DNA of 64,000 nt, taken from NCBI GenBank assembly GCA_030411725.1, contig MU839828.1, positions 3,658,001 to 3,722,000 on the forward strand. The letters run 5' to 3'. The notes under the pieces are model-generated. The model saw nothing but the letters and a program-made list of their open reading frames with translations. It made no database searches and was not told the origin of the DNA. Of this stretch, positions 30,211 to 41,555 are shown piece after piece. How positions within the stretch are numbered: position 1 is the first letter of the stretch; every line of letters begins with the position of its first letter. The position numbers and the translations under genes were made by a program. Source of the DNA: Echria macrotheca. Taxonomy: Eukaryota > Ascomycota > Sordariomycetes > Sordariales > Schizotheciaceae.

Positions 30211-32636
30211 ATGGAGAACCAGGCCGCCAGCAAGACGGCCCTGACAGTGGGCGTCGAGTACGAATTCCTCTTTGGCTACCTCTCGCTCAAAGACAAACCG
30301 TCGGTCGGATCTCCCATTCCATCGGACGATGACGAGCGGGACGTGGGTTACTTTGGATACCCCGTCTCCGATAGCGATGAGGATTCCGACGACGATCAGA
30401 ATCCCGAGGATGAAGATGCTGGTCCGGATCCGGTGTGGACGCCCGAGGCAGATCCTTGGTATGTCTCTCTTCTTTTTTCCGTGTTAATGTTTCTCATTTC
30501 TCTCGTTCCCCTACATGTACATCCCTCACTATCACATTGAAAGGATATTCTTCTTTCATCGTCTTTGTCCTGGGATGATTCATCCAGAATTAACCTTGTG
30601 CTTTCCCGCGAGTTGTCATTGCTCGGATCAATATCGCTTGAAAATGCGATGGAAAACATTTTACCTCGATCCCCATCCATCATCAATGCACACTTCCCGT
30701 ATTATTAAATTCAACTTTACTCTTGGGCCGTCCACGCCTCAGGGCACGCAAGGCCACACCACGACACATCCACACAACGCCTAGTACGGTTCTAGGAAAG
30801 GACTAGACTTTACTTTGTAAGGCGCTGGTCTGCTACCACTCTGCATCTGGCGATTGCGAAGCGACCTCTGACTAAAAATCCGAGGCTGCCTTGCGTGGCT
30901 CGAGGGCGTGTACGGTCCAAGAGTAAAGTTGAAGAGTAATACGGTATTCTCAAAAAACACAGACTAACACAAGCTACCTAGGAACAACCCCAACCTCTCC
31001 CTCGCCACGCTGAACCTAACCCAGCCCCCGTTCCTCGTCCCGGCGACATACTCGGGCAACCACCAAACCGCCCAGCGGGCCCAACACGTCGTCCAGCCCA
31101 TCCACACCAAGATCAAGACCGACCTGACCGCAGCCGGCCTCCCCGCCTTCATCGGCACCGAAGACGGCGACGGCCTCCAGTGCAAATGGTGGAAGACGCA
31201 CTGGACCGTCAAGGACGACATCTCGGTCCGGCGCCGCTCGTTCCGCGGTCCCTGGGGCGTGCGCCACCGCTTCGAGGGCGTCGAGGTCACTTCGCCCATC
31301 CTGCGCATCGTCGACGACGACGACACGACCAGCGCTCTGGACGTCATCGGCCGCGCGGCGGCCGCGATCAAGCGGGCCAACCGCGTGTCCATCAACCACA
31401 CCTGCGGGTTCCATGTGCACGTCGGCATCGTCAGCCCGGATCCCGCGGGTGATCCGGCGGGTGGATGGACCGACGTCGCCGTCAAGAAGCTCGTGACGCT
31501 GATCTGGCTGCTGGATGGTCGGCTCGAGGGTTTGGTGCGGCCGTTCCGCCACGATCCCGAGCGCAGTCGGTGGTGTGAGCCCGTCACGATGAAGTCGGGC
31601 CTCGCCTGCGAGGATATTCACGAGGCTGAGTACGTGCTCACGGATGGTTTCCGCGTCTGGATGCCGCGGGTCGTTCGGGACGTTGTCGAGGGTTCGAATT
31701 CGAGCCCGGTCAATGTGGATGGGCTGGTTGCCTTGTGCTTCCGCGTGGCCTACATCTGGTCGTATGCGACTGATGAGAAGCTCGCTGGGGATGTGTCCAA
31801 GGCCGCGGATGGCACGGGATTTGGCATGTCGATCAGTCTGAAGCCGCTGTGGCGGTGTTTGAGGACTGCCCGCTCCGAAATGGATATGAAGCCGACGGTT
31901 AAGGTGAGTTTCTGTTTTCTCCTCTTTTCCCATCTCCCTCTCTCTCTCCTTTGCTCTTGCGTCTTCTCATCTCGACCACGTACTTCTTCTCCTTTTTTTT
32001 GACCCGTGACCCCATGTCTGTTGCTTTTATGCCGTACATGCTACAATAGAAATCTTCAGCATGTTCCATACCCGCTTACACCAACACTCATCCCATTCCA
32101 ACACTCATCCCATCCCTTCCTCCGCAGTCCCAATTGTACTATCATCCCCCCTCCATCTCACCTTACTAACCCATCCATCCCAGTTCCGAAAGCTAGAGGG
32201 CACCCTCAACCCCGCCACAGCCACCGCCTGGACGCACCTCTGCCTCCGCATCGTCCAGCTGGCCGCCGACACCACCCCGGCGGAGTTCCAGTCCCTCGTG
32301 GCTGCGCTCCTGTCGTTCTACCGCCCGCCGCCGGGCACCACCACAGTCTTCCCTCCATCCCAAACCCCATCCTCGCCGCGCACGGAGAGCGACGAAGAGC
32401 ACGAGGAGGAAGAGATGAGAGCCACCACCGGGGCTTTGGCGGTGTTGCAGGGCGGTGTGTTGACCGCTGGGCATGTCGAGCATCTTCGCGAGAAGATTAT
32501 GGGCGGGCACGGCCATTTTACGTGCTGCGACCATTCGGATCCGGGGTATATCGACGGGTCCGGCTCGGCGGATGCGTTTCGGCGGGATGCGACGGGGGAT
32601 TATGTCCCTGTACGCTGTGTGGTGCATGGGGTTTAG
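30211..32636 (+). CDS. Putative amidoligase-family protein
   Basis: Exons 30211-30458, 30982-31903 and 32184-32636 give 540 aa. Intron 1 is unusually long (523 bp) and holds a MITE-like element. Intron 2 (280 bp) has a textbook TACTAAC branch site at 32164. The start (LTVGVEYEFLFGYL) matches the opening strand of ATP-grasp-like amidoligases. HTCGFHVHVGIVSP near residue 205 is the family's His-rich motif. An acidic stretch (SDSDEDSDDD) lies at residues 50-75. A Cys/His cluster (GHGHFTCCDHSDPGY) near the C-terminus is extra. Family members link amino groups to carboxylates (peptide or glutathione-like bonds). In fungi the products are unknown. The ATG at 30211 has GCACAATGG context. Confidence 0.8.
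30699..30943. mobile_element. MITE-like element (~245 bp) with ~50 bp terminal inverted repeats, inside an intron
   Basis: CGTATTA..TTCAACTTTACTCTTGG..CCGT.CACGCC from 30699 matches the reverse complement of the segment ending at about 30943 (GGCGTGTACGGTCCAAGAG, TAAAGTTGA, TAATACG). About 45 of 60 positions pair, and GCACGCAAGG/CCTTGCGTGG extends the match inward. No coding potential. It lies wholly within intron 1 of the amidoligase-like gene. No clear target duplication. Confidence 0.7.
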
Positions 32637-34093
32637 GTTTGGGGTGGTTATTGGGGCTGTCCTTGTTTTTCTTCTCCTTTGTTTTCTCGCCCTTGTGTCA
32701 CGGGTACTTCTTGGGCTTTCCTCTCGGGTCTCTGTTTTTCTTTCCTTGGCTTGTGTGTTTTGTCCTTCGTTTTTCTGCTTTGTTAGTGTATAGCGTGCCG
32801 CTGTGCCTGCGGGTTTATACCTAGGCCAGGTACCGTCTACTATAGATTTGTAACATAATGTAATGGGCTTGTGCGATCTTTCCGAGTCCCTTTCTGAATG
32901 GTACCTGTCTCTTTGTGGACGGCCAAATATGGTCATTATATCCCAAGTAAACCGAGCACGAGTGATCGTCATAATGTTAGATTCGCTGTCAAGTTCCATG
33001 ACAGTGGAAAGGGCTGGTTCCGGTTTCCCTGTGCACAGCACCCCGACAACCTGGAATATCAGACGTCAATTCACCCCATTAATAAACAGAGGTGAAGCAA
33101 GCACTAAAAACAGGCCATAAGAATAACCGGACTTGTTCCTCCAGCTCTTTGGAATAGTCCTATCCCCAAAGCCGCAACAAGCCCGTTGCCAGTATCTTTT
33201 GCTGTTCCACGAATGACTCGACCCAAAAAAACCTTGCAGGCCCCCGACTACAGACACGTGCAAGGATGGGATTGCACAATAAAATCACGTCCCCCAAAAC
33301 TGCAGAAACCAACGCAAGGTAATTCCCAAGCGCCAAATACTCCCCTAGCAACCGACACGCCAAGACCCCAATATTGAATATACAACCCCAGACATTGTTA
33401 CACTACCACGCCAGCATCGCCTGACCCGCAGACCCGCTCCCGGCCGGTCAGCGCGGGGAGCCGGGGGTCGGGCGGGTAGGGCGGGGAATACCCTCCCAGA
33501 AGTCGGGCATCATTTCGGCCAGCGTTCCGGTGCGTGGCCAATATTTCCCGACGACCCACCGCGGTCTGCCTGCTACGCCTCACCCTCGCATCTTGAACCA
33601 ATCTTGGTGAACTTGGGAAGAAGCCAACAGGCAATCCCCCCGTCAGCTACCGCACGTGGGCTATTCTCATGCAGAACACAGCGTGCCTGGCTGGAATTTG
33701 ATGAGGTGATACGAACCAGAGAATGGCCCGCTTACGGGGTAGTATTTGATTCCTTCTCGTCCAAATCCCCCGCTCTCGGGCCATGCTATTTTTCTGGTAC
33801 GGGCCCCTGTCCATACATACCGGTATGTATGTGTATGTAGCCCTGATGAGAGAATACCACCCTCACGACCGCGAACCAGGTTTGCCCTTTGCCAATGGGG
33901 AAGTTGCCGTAGCGCCAAGGGTTACATTCGTCGACGGCGTCATGGACCTTCCCATCGGCTGATGGATGACCTCTGATCGTCGCTGTACGTCCACATTCCG
34001 CGGTAGCATTTAAGAAGCGCAGAATGTCGCCCATTCCTGTCGATCCCAGCAGCACGCCGCCCGTCACCACTTTTTGTGCTGTTGTCGTTGAAA
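32637..34093. other. Intergenic, no gene seen
   Basis: A T-rich 3' flank of the amidoligase-like gene (32640-32830), then featureless sequence, a GC-rich patch (33420-33600) and the GMC gene promoter. Short frames are not credible. Confidence 0.55.
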
Positions 34094-36202
34094 ATGGTCG
34101 CCTTCTCCAAACTCTCGGCGCTCTGCGGCCTCGCCGCTGTCGCGAGCGGCCTGCCCACGATCCTGCAGCGGACCGACCAGGTCAAGGACCAGTACGACTA
34201 TGTAATCGTCGGCGGCGGCACCGCGGGTCTAACCGTGGCCGACCGCCTGACGGAGAGCGGCAAGTACTCGGTGCTGGTGATTGAATACGGCGTCTTCCGT
34301 GAGTTATCTCTTTTTGTTTTGAGGTTTTTTTTTCTTCCCCGTCCCTTCCAGTGTTTCCACTGACAAAAATTCAGAAAATGGAAGCGCCGTAACAACCGTC
34401 GGCCTCGGATTCCTCGGCATCACCGACCCAGCGCTGAGCTTCAACTTCTCGTCAGCACCGCAAACCAGCCTAGGCGGCCGCTCGTTCCCGGTGCTGGTCG
34501 GCAAGATGCTCGGCGGCAGCTCCGGACACAACGGGATGCAGGTGCACCGCGGCCAGAAGGAGGACTACGACCGGTGGTCCAGCTACTTTGGATCTAATTC
34601 CTGCGGCTGGGGGTGGGATGATATCCTGCCCTACTTCAAGAAGGCCTGGCACTTTCATCCGCCGAACAAGGACCTCGCGACGCAGAACGGGATCAAATAC
34701 GACGCGAAGTACTGGGGGACGAGCTCCAACATCCACGCGTCGTGGCCGACTTTTACCTGGTCGTTTTTGAGTAATCCATCCCTGGACACCTTTCAGGAAC
34801 AACATGCTAATCGAGTGGGATAGAAACCGAAATGGCAGCCTTCGGCGACATCCCCGGCGTGCAGTACCCGCCCGACTCGGGTGCCGGACAGCCCGGGGCC
34901 TTCTGGTACCCGACCTCGGCAGATCCGGGCCCGGTGCTGCGGTCCTTCTCGCGGCCGGGCCACTGGGACGGCATCTCGGACGCGCGACCCAACTACCACA
35001 CCATCACCGGCCAACAGGTGCTCAAGGTCCTCTTTGACAAGCAGAACCGTGCAACCGGCGTGTCGTATCTGCCCGTGGGCAGCACCAACCTCTCGGCCGC
35101 GCTGTCGGTCAAGGCGAAGAAGGAAGTCATCATGGCCGCCGGGACGATCCACACCCCCCAAATCCTGCAGGCGAGCGGCGTCGGGCCCAAGAAGTTGCTC
35201 AAGGACGCAAAGATCGACGTAGTTGTTGACCTGCCCGGCGTGGGCGCCAACTTCCAGGACCACGTGTACCAGATCGGCGCGACCTTTAATCGTAAGTTTG
35301 CTTTCCTCAGTGCTCCACACCTGTCGTTTCTCAAAACTCCCTTCTTCCTCCTCCTCCCCCCTTACCTAACCGGCACAGTACTGACATGAACAAAAGTAAA
35401 CAACTTCCCCCCCGTCCCCGAACCCAACGACCTCTTCAACAACGCAACCTTCATGGCCCTCGCGCAAGCCGAATTCGACGCGAACCGCACCGGGCCCCTA
35501 ACCATCGCCTCAGGCAACTGCGGCGCCTTCCTCCCCTTCCCGCTCATCTCCCCCTCGTCCTTCTCGACCATCGCCTCGCGCTACGAATCCCAGCCAGCAG
35601 GAGCCTACCTGCCGCCCAACACGGATCCCTTAGTCGTAGCCGGCTACGCCGCCCAGAAAAAAGCCCTCGCGTCCACTCTCCGGTCCAAATCCTCAGCCGT
35701 CTACAACTTCTTCCTCCGCGGCAGCCGCAACGAGTCCGCGATAGTCTACCTCCACCCCCTCTCGCGCGGGACCGTGCAGATCGCCCCTTCTGATCCGTAT
35801 TTCACCCAGCCGACGGTGGACTGGCGCGCCCTCACGAACCCGGCAGACGCAGATGTGTTAGTTGAGTTCACACGCTTTACGCGGCGGTACTGGGCTCTGC
35901 CTGCGCTACAGAAATACCAACCCGTCGAGGCGGCGCCGGGCGCGAACGTGACGGATCCGAAGGATATTGTCGCTTGGCTGAGGGGGAATATGAATCCGTC
36001 TGTTTATCATCCGATCGGGACCGCGGCCATGATGCCGCGGGATCTGGGCGGGGTTGTCGGGCAGGATTTGTTGGTGTATGGGACGAAGGGGCTGAGTGTG
36101 GTCGATGCGAGCGTGTTTCCTGATTTGCCTGGGGCGTATACGCAGCAGACTGTTTATGCTGTTGCGGAGAAGGCGGCGGATTTGATTAAGGGGAGGCAGT
36201 AA
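34094..36202 (+). CDS. Secreted GMC oxidoreductase (AA3-type flavoenzyme)
   Basis: Exons 34094-34298, 34375-34770, 34824-35291 and 35397-36202 give 624 aa. A signal peptide covers residues 1-19. The FAD Rossmann motif is DYVIVGGGTAGLTVADRL at about 35-52. GGSSGHNGMQVHRG is the first GMC signature and GTIHTPQILQASGVGP the second. The C-terminal block is NPSVYHPIGTAAMMP...VVDASVFPDLP. The catalytic His is His561. The second catalytic position, 43 residues later as in glucose oxidase, is Tyr604 (PGAYTQQTVYAVAEK) where His or Asn is usual. It probably oxidises an alcohol or sugar outside the cell or in the secretory pathway. Closest style is the fungal aryl-alcohol/choline dehydrogenase-like group. 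There are no obvious biosynthetic-cluster neighbours. Confidence 0.9.
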
Positions 36203-36397
36203 TTTTAGTCTGGGGAGATGATAGATTTTGGATAATATTTAAATTGTGTGTTTTGTTTTGCGGGTTGCGCGATGGACTTCTTGTTACCTTGATACCTACG
36301 GTATCTAGGCTCGTCAGAAGCATCTAGATAAAGATCCTCATTGCTGTTCTCTCTATCCGTAGGTAGTGCTATTGGATTCACCGCTATCAAAGAAGGC

Positions 36398-37285
36398 TCA
36401 TCCTCTAGAACTATACACATGACCTCTCACATCTACCTCGACCCCCTTGGGACACCAAACCACCTCGGCCCCATACAGCCCGCCATTCTCCTTCTTATAG
36501 GCCACATTCGCACCCTTAACTTCCTCCTCGCTAATCTCGTTACCCTCCGCGTCGAGCCAATACTCGCTACCGCGCAGGGTCTGGAACCCCAGCGCGCGCA
36601 CATAAAAGTCCACCCCGCCCGCCTCGCCCGTCGCGAACACGGGGAGGTTCTCGGCCGCGGCCCGCTCGAGGCCCCAGCGCACGAGGAGCTTGCCGATGCC
36701 CTGGCCGCGGTGGTCCGGGTGTACGGACAGGCCGTGGAGCTCGTAGCAGGGCGTCGCGAGGGCCGGGGAGGGGGGCAGACGCTTGCGGAGGCGGCGGACG
36801 GCGGCGCTGCGGGTCGGGTTAGGCGTCAGGGCGGCCTCGGATGGACTTTCTTCATCTTCTTCTCCATCCGCAGCAGGTCGTATTATCTCCTTCTCGGATG
36901 GGATGAGCTCCTCAACAGGGTCCCCGCGGAGCTCGACCAGGCGCGTGCGCTGCCGCCGCTCTGCTTTCCCCCCGTTCCCGTCGCCGTCGCCCTTGTCCGG
37001 GGCCGTGGTGGGATACAGCTCGCGCTTCTGCCAGCTGCTGAACCCTACCACCTTCTCCGGCCCGGAGTCCTGGCCGAGGACGGCAACGCGTACGAGCGTG
37101 GTGCGGTCGGCGCCGCGGACGAGGGAGGTGATCCATCCGGCCTGGGCCCTCCGCATACCGGCTTGGTGTTCGGGGCGCGTGATGTTGGGGAACTGGTATA
37201 GGGAGCCGTCGTCGGGGGAGGCTGCGAGGAGGGCGGCGACTGCGGGGATGTCGGAGGGGAGGGCTTGGCGGGTTGTGATGGACAT
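36398..37285 (-). CDS. GNAT-family N-acetyltransferase
   Basis: Intronless, 295 aa. It opens with the GNAT strand TTRQALPSDIPAVAALLA. The acetyl-CoA binding motif A is LHGLSVHPDHRGQGIGKLLV (Q/RxxGxG present in RGQGIG), followed by AGGVDFYVRALGF (motif B). About 75 residues of charged, disordered sequence (about 85-165, rich in Gly/Asp/Glu/Ser) interrupt the fold before motif A, common in this fungal subfamily. No signal peptide. The substrate cannot be inferred. The region just upstream (37286-37321) is a TTTTC/CTTTT polypyrimidine tract on the plus strand, the likely core promoter. Confidence 0.88.
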   Translation of the reverse strand: MSITTRQALPSDIPAVAALLAASPDDGSLYQFPNITRPEHQAGMRRAQAGWITSLVRGADRTTLVRVAVLGQDSGPEKVVGFSSWQKRELYPTTAPDKGDGDGNGGKAERRQRTRLVELRGDPVEELIPSEKEIIRPAADGEEDEESPSEAALTPNPTRSAAVRRLRKRLPPSPALATPCYELHGLSVHPDHRGQGIGKLLVRWGLERAAAENLPVFATGEAGGVDFYVRALGFQTLRGSEYWLDAEGNEISEEEVKGANVAYKKENGGLYGAEVVWCPKGVEVDVRGHVYSSRG

Positions 37286-38328
37286 TTTCTTTTCTTTTCT
37301 TTTCTTATTTCTTTATCCCCCTCTTCTCTTGTGGCTTTGTATGTTATCCGCGGGTATGATTGTAAAGCTTAGTGGCCTATGAGACGTCGGCTGGTGTGAG
37401 AGAAGATGGTGGATTTGTTTGTTGGAGGGTTGCGGTTGCGCTGGATGATGATATGATGGTTCAGAGGGGTAGTGGCATGGGCGGTCGTAATGATATAGTG
37501 CGACGTGAGGTGTCATGTATTGTCCGGAGATAACCGCACAGGTTGGGATGGTCTGCGCCGCACATCGGTCCCGCCTAAAATGTCCGGGCCGAGTTTGACA
37601 CTGAACAAGACATAAATGCATATAGGCAAGGCACATTTCGTAGCGTTATCTTGGACGCAAAGTCGGGGCTGTGTACCTTAATCACCCTACCTTAACCTTA
37701 AATCATCCTCCTAGAACGAAAACGCCCGAAACGCAAGCCCCCTTCCAAAGTATTATTCTAGAAAAGACTTGGGGACTACTTTTTGAGTTCAGAGTATCAG
37801 ATAGTCTAGTAGAAAGAACTAGCATGCACCGATCTATGCTTTGTCTATCTAAAAAAAGATGTGCTGGCTGTGTAAGGAAAAAAGGTGTTGAACAGCACCA
37901 TGTACTTTGTCCCGAGATCATATAATGCTTTTACTCTCTACTATAATACTTAAGTTGAGCTGAAAACTCTATCCTGGTCGTTATAGTCCTTTAGTTTTCG
38001 CCTGTTATGTTACACCGTGTAAAAGGTCGAAACTGCCCACCGTGTTGATGTTTCAGTTTGGTCTATCGCATGGCGCGATCTTTCATCTAGAAAGCTACAG
38101 GTGGTGTTATCCATGTCGAGCAGTGTCAGCGGGTTAGTCGTGGAGTTGTGTGATGATAAGCCAGCCAGTGCGCTCCTACCTGTTAAGCCAGTTTGTCGTT
38201 TTAGAGCGATGATTCGCTACGCTGGGAATGTAAATCAGCTGATTCTGCTATCGATCGGGTTTATTTTCTTCTCTTGTCCTCAACGCTTAACTGCGAACTC
38301 ACGTTCGATCAGGACCGAGCTCACTCTA
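37286..38328. other. Gene-poor spacer with AT-rich decayed stretch
   Basis: At 37700-37990 the sequence is AT-rich with many TCTAGAAA-like pieces. A short frame ends in CAGCVRKKGVEQHH..C, a possible scrap of a zinc-binding transposon protein. No complete gene. In-frame ATGs at 38113 and 38101 could extend the next gene upstream. Confidence 0.45.
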
Positions 38329-40077
38329 ATGTCTCATCAAATTCTTTCTTCTCTATCGGTTTTATTCTCCCTCATTGAATCCGCCAACGCACCGCCCACT
38401 CCGGAGACGGTCGTCGTGTCCGGACCGGGAGTCTCCAACCATGGCAAAGAGAACGTTGTGTGCTTCCCGACTAAAGTAACGGCGATCCTCACTTTCTTCG
38501 CGTTCAACTACGTGGCACACGCCGCGAGCATCAAGGTGCCGCCGGCCGGGTCGAGCGCGAGCAAACTATTTGTTGGTTTTCTTGCATTCTTCAACCCAGC
38601 ATACGGGTTCCGGTATGCAGTTGACGGCATGTTCCGGTGGTGCTGGCACATGACCAAGAAGTTCCCTTACTGTCGCATGGATCCCTTGACTCTCGAGACG
38701 GCCCATCAGGCAGGTGCCCTCGTTACGGTCATACGATCTCCGGATTGGAAGCCTGCGGTTACCGACCGGACGATTCGCGACCTTCGCGCGAAGTCTGCCG
38801 CTTATCTTCACTACTGTGGACCGACCGCGGAGCCCTTCATATACGAATGTGTTGTCGAGAATCGGTATCAGGGCGTGACCACCACCATCCGCGACGCTGT
38901 TCTCTCCTGGAAACCCAAAATTCACGGCGGCTTTGATTTACCGTCCGGATACAGCTGGGTCACCGTCCATCGGGTCTTTAAGCTCCGTCCGTTTGGAAGG
39001 TCAACTCCGAGTCCCGGTCCTGCTCCAGCTGCAGGTGGACAGAATGAGCCTGGAGAGGACATCCTTCGCCTGGATGGAACGTACTCCATCATCAAGCCGC
39101 TTACCGCCGCTGTTCAGATGTCTTCTGCAGTTGTTACACTGTTCAGGGCCGTGGGTGACGAAATTGACCGGTATGGATTTACCGCGTTTGGTCTTACTGT
39201 CGTTCCCTATCTCGTCATGACGCTTTTCAATCTTTTGGCTCTGTAAGTCACCTCATGCGCAAGTCCATCTGGCTCTCGTCTGACTCGTAGACAACAGTTT
39301 GGCGACTCCAGAATATACCACTTTCTATGCAGTGTGGTCCGAAGTCTATGCTGAGGCCGCAGCCAGGGCCAACACGCAGCCGAGGGAGAGCCCACTCGTT
39401 GAGCTCATCCCCTCAGGGTCAACAGACGACGAGCTCTTTCCGGCGGAACCATCCCAACAGGCACCTGACGGCCCACTGTTGTTCAATCGCCTCACGCCAG
39501 TCCGGTCCTTTACCCTTCCCCCGGACTTCGGGCCGGATGCAGGACAGCGTTTCAAGATTCCGGGTGAACCTGACGTGGGACATCCCTTCAGAATTGAGCC
39601 ACAAGTTAATCCATTGGAGACCATGGGCCAAATGCGTGTCCCTAGCCTCCCGGGTATGGAAGTCTACTCAGAAGTGCACTGGATGGACACATCGTGGGGG
39701 CGATTGGTCACCGGCACGCCGTGTCGAGTCACCGTCAGCCTAGTCTAGGATGTCTCGCCATCATCGGAGGTATCTCCAAGTTTCAAGCAGCTGAAAGCAC
39801 AGCGTTCCAAAGAGCCATTGTAATCCTTTGGCTGGTGGTGCTGAATGCGCCTTTGATCGCCCCGATTTTCTTCGTATTCTATTCCTGTTTTATCATTCTC
39901 GTCGAGGTGCTTAGGGTGCGTTCATCACTATGGAGGCACGTGTCGAACTCCCACCGGGCTGCTGTTGGGATTTTCGGGGGTATTCACATCCTCACATCCA
40001 TCGGTATCTCGGTGGCGCTCTTTGTGGTGGTCGTTCAGCAGATGCTGGACTTCGGAGACTACACTTACTTCTCCTAA
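38329..40077 (+). CDS. Multi-pass membrane protein of unknown function
   Basis: Exons 38329-39242, 39298-39653 and 39749-40077 give 532 aa. Intron 1 is clear (GTAAGT...ACAACAG). The second (GTATGG...GTCTAG) is chosen because it joins SLPG to CLAIIGG and keeps the frame into the last membrane segments. Membrane spans appear at VTAILTFFAFNYVAHAA, LFVGFLAFFNPAYGF, FTAFGLTVVPYLVMTLFNLLAL, AIVILWLVVLNAPLIAPIFFV and ILTSIGISVALFVVVVQQML. The segment between (WVTVHRVFKLRPFG..) is soluble. This looks like a family restricted to filamentous ascomycetes. No enzymatic motif. The start could lie upstream (ATG 38113, +72 aa), which would add another hydrophobic stretch. Confidence 0.62.
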
Positions 40078-40522
40078 CCTACTCCGTATGGCGGCGATGA
40101 ACTGAGGGGACATCGTATCCAGATCCCCCTGATATCTGTGTGCTGATCATATTTGTATTTGATCATGTCTGTATCTGATGTCTGTAAATGAACGCGCTCG
40201 AATCGAGTCGCCCCTGGCTGATGTGATGCCCCCCGTCACAAAAATACCCTTGGGAAGCGGCAGACCTGCTCGCCGCTGATATCCTTGCTAGAAACCCTAA
40301 GCGTATTCCGTAATGATACATGAATTAGTACAAAAAAAAAAAAGGCTTGTATAAAAACACCATCCGTGAAAAACACCGTCCAATCCGCCCTTTTGGTAAG
40401 TCCGGTTATGCAGACGCCTGAAAGCATTAGCCCGCGGAATGAAGAAAACAACATGCGCCGAGAATGATAGCCTGGGAGCAAGTCAGTGAGGCAACATATG
40501 GGCCAAAGATAGTCATCCGCAC
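40078..40522. other. Convergent 3' flank, no gene seen
   Basis: Contains a 12-base A run (40332-40343) and TGATCATATTTGTATTTGATCA, a small inverted repeat near 40143-40165. No gene. Confidence 0.5.
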
Positions 40523-40849
40523 TCAAGAAGAATAAAGCCAAGGAAACTTTTGCCGCATCTCGGTCTCGCTCCGACGCGCCTGGTTCCAGCCCGAAATGAT
40601 GGTCCCCCTCGACTGCGTGGGAACCCAATTGGCAAACATGTCGACGTCCTCATCCATCGAGGCGGGCGTCGACGCGGGCGACGAGTAGGTGGTGTCGCTG
40701 GGGCTGTGTGGTGCGGACCCGTCACGTGCGGTGGCCGACGCGTCGAACTGGCGCGTCTTCTTCGCGACGGGCGCCTCGAAATCGTCGAAATCAGCCTCGC
40801 GCCGGCAGCGCTTGCGAGATGGCATGTCGAGGTCCATTGAGAAATCCAT
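40523..40849 (-). CDS. Small basic/acidic nuclear-type hypothetical protein
   Basis: 108 aa from the ATG at 40849. An upstream non-ATG extension looks like leader sequence. It has a basic cluster PSRKRCRRE, which could be a nuclear localisation signal, then KKTRQFD. A Ser/Thr/Pro-rich acidic middle follows, and a conserved-looking end (DMFANWVPTQSRGTIISGW..ARRSETEMRQKFPWLY). The unusually well-formed C-terminal 35 residues suggest a real short conserved protein. Function unknown. Confidence 0.6.
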   Translation of the reverse strand: MDFSMDLDMPSRKRCRREADFDDFEAPVAKKTRQFDASATARDGSAPHSPSDTTYSSPASTPASMDEDVDMFANWVPTQSRGTIISGWNQARRSETEMRQKFPWLYSS

Positions 40850-41555
40850 AATTCCGAGAAAGCGATGAGAAACAGCGAGCGATGGGAACAGAACGAATGA
40901 ATGGATGTCGAACCGTGATGGGTGGGAATTGGGTGGGAATTGGAGAAGGAGGGACGGGAACGGCAGGGCAATTAAAGCCCCAGCCAGCGGCGGCCGGGCA
41001 ACCAACCGGGCGCGTCAGTGCTTCGGCCCCACTCGGCGTCTGTACCCCGCCTTGGCCCCTGTTCCCAGCCTCTCTCCTGATTTCTGTTTGTTCTGTCCCG
41101 CTGCTGGTAAAAGCCCATAATTCCGACATTTTTGGGTTGAAAGCGTGGCCAAGTCGTTTACGGAATTGTCCGTAAGGAGAACGTGGAGAGGACCGTCTTG
41201 TGGTTTTGGATTGTCGTCGAATTGCCCCGGGCGACACAACCCAATGCACAAAACTGACTCTTCAAATTTGCGCACTGTAGCCACAACCACCGTCAGCCCT
41301 CATCGCCACACCGCCGACATGGCAGAGCCGGTCTCGGGACGTCGCTCGCAACCAAACGCTTGACCAGAGCACTCATAATGCCTTTTGCTTTTGACCTCGT
41401 CAGATCATGTCTCAGCTCGGCCTCAGTCTGGCTGGTCCGTATGCCCCCGATATGTGCATTGCAATAGGTAAAGTGTGAACGAAGCGTCGATCACATCTAG
41501 TCAGTCATCACGACTCCAAGGGCCGTACACTCCACCGCCACTGCCATTCATACCC
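40850..41555. other. Intergenic, no gene seen
   Basis: Promoter of the small nuclear-type gene and 3' flank of the second HET gene. Frames on both strands are unconvincing. Confidence 0.5.

Noticed and set aside
32061..32183. In-frame extension upstream of the last amidoligase exon
   Set aside because: It is intron: GTGAGT donor at 31904, TACTAAC branch at 32164 and CCCAG acceptor give a clean join.
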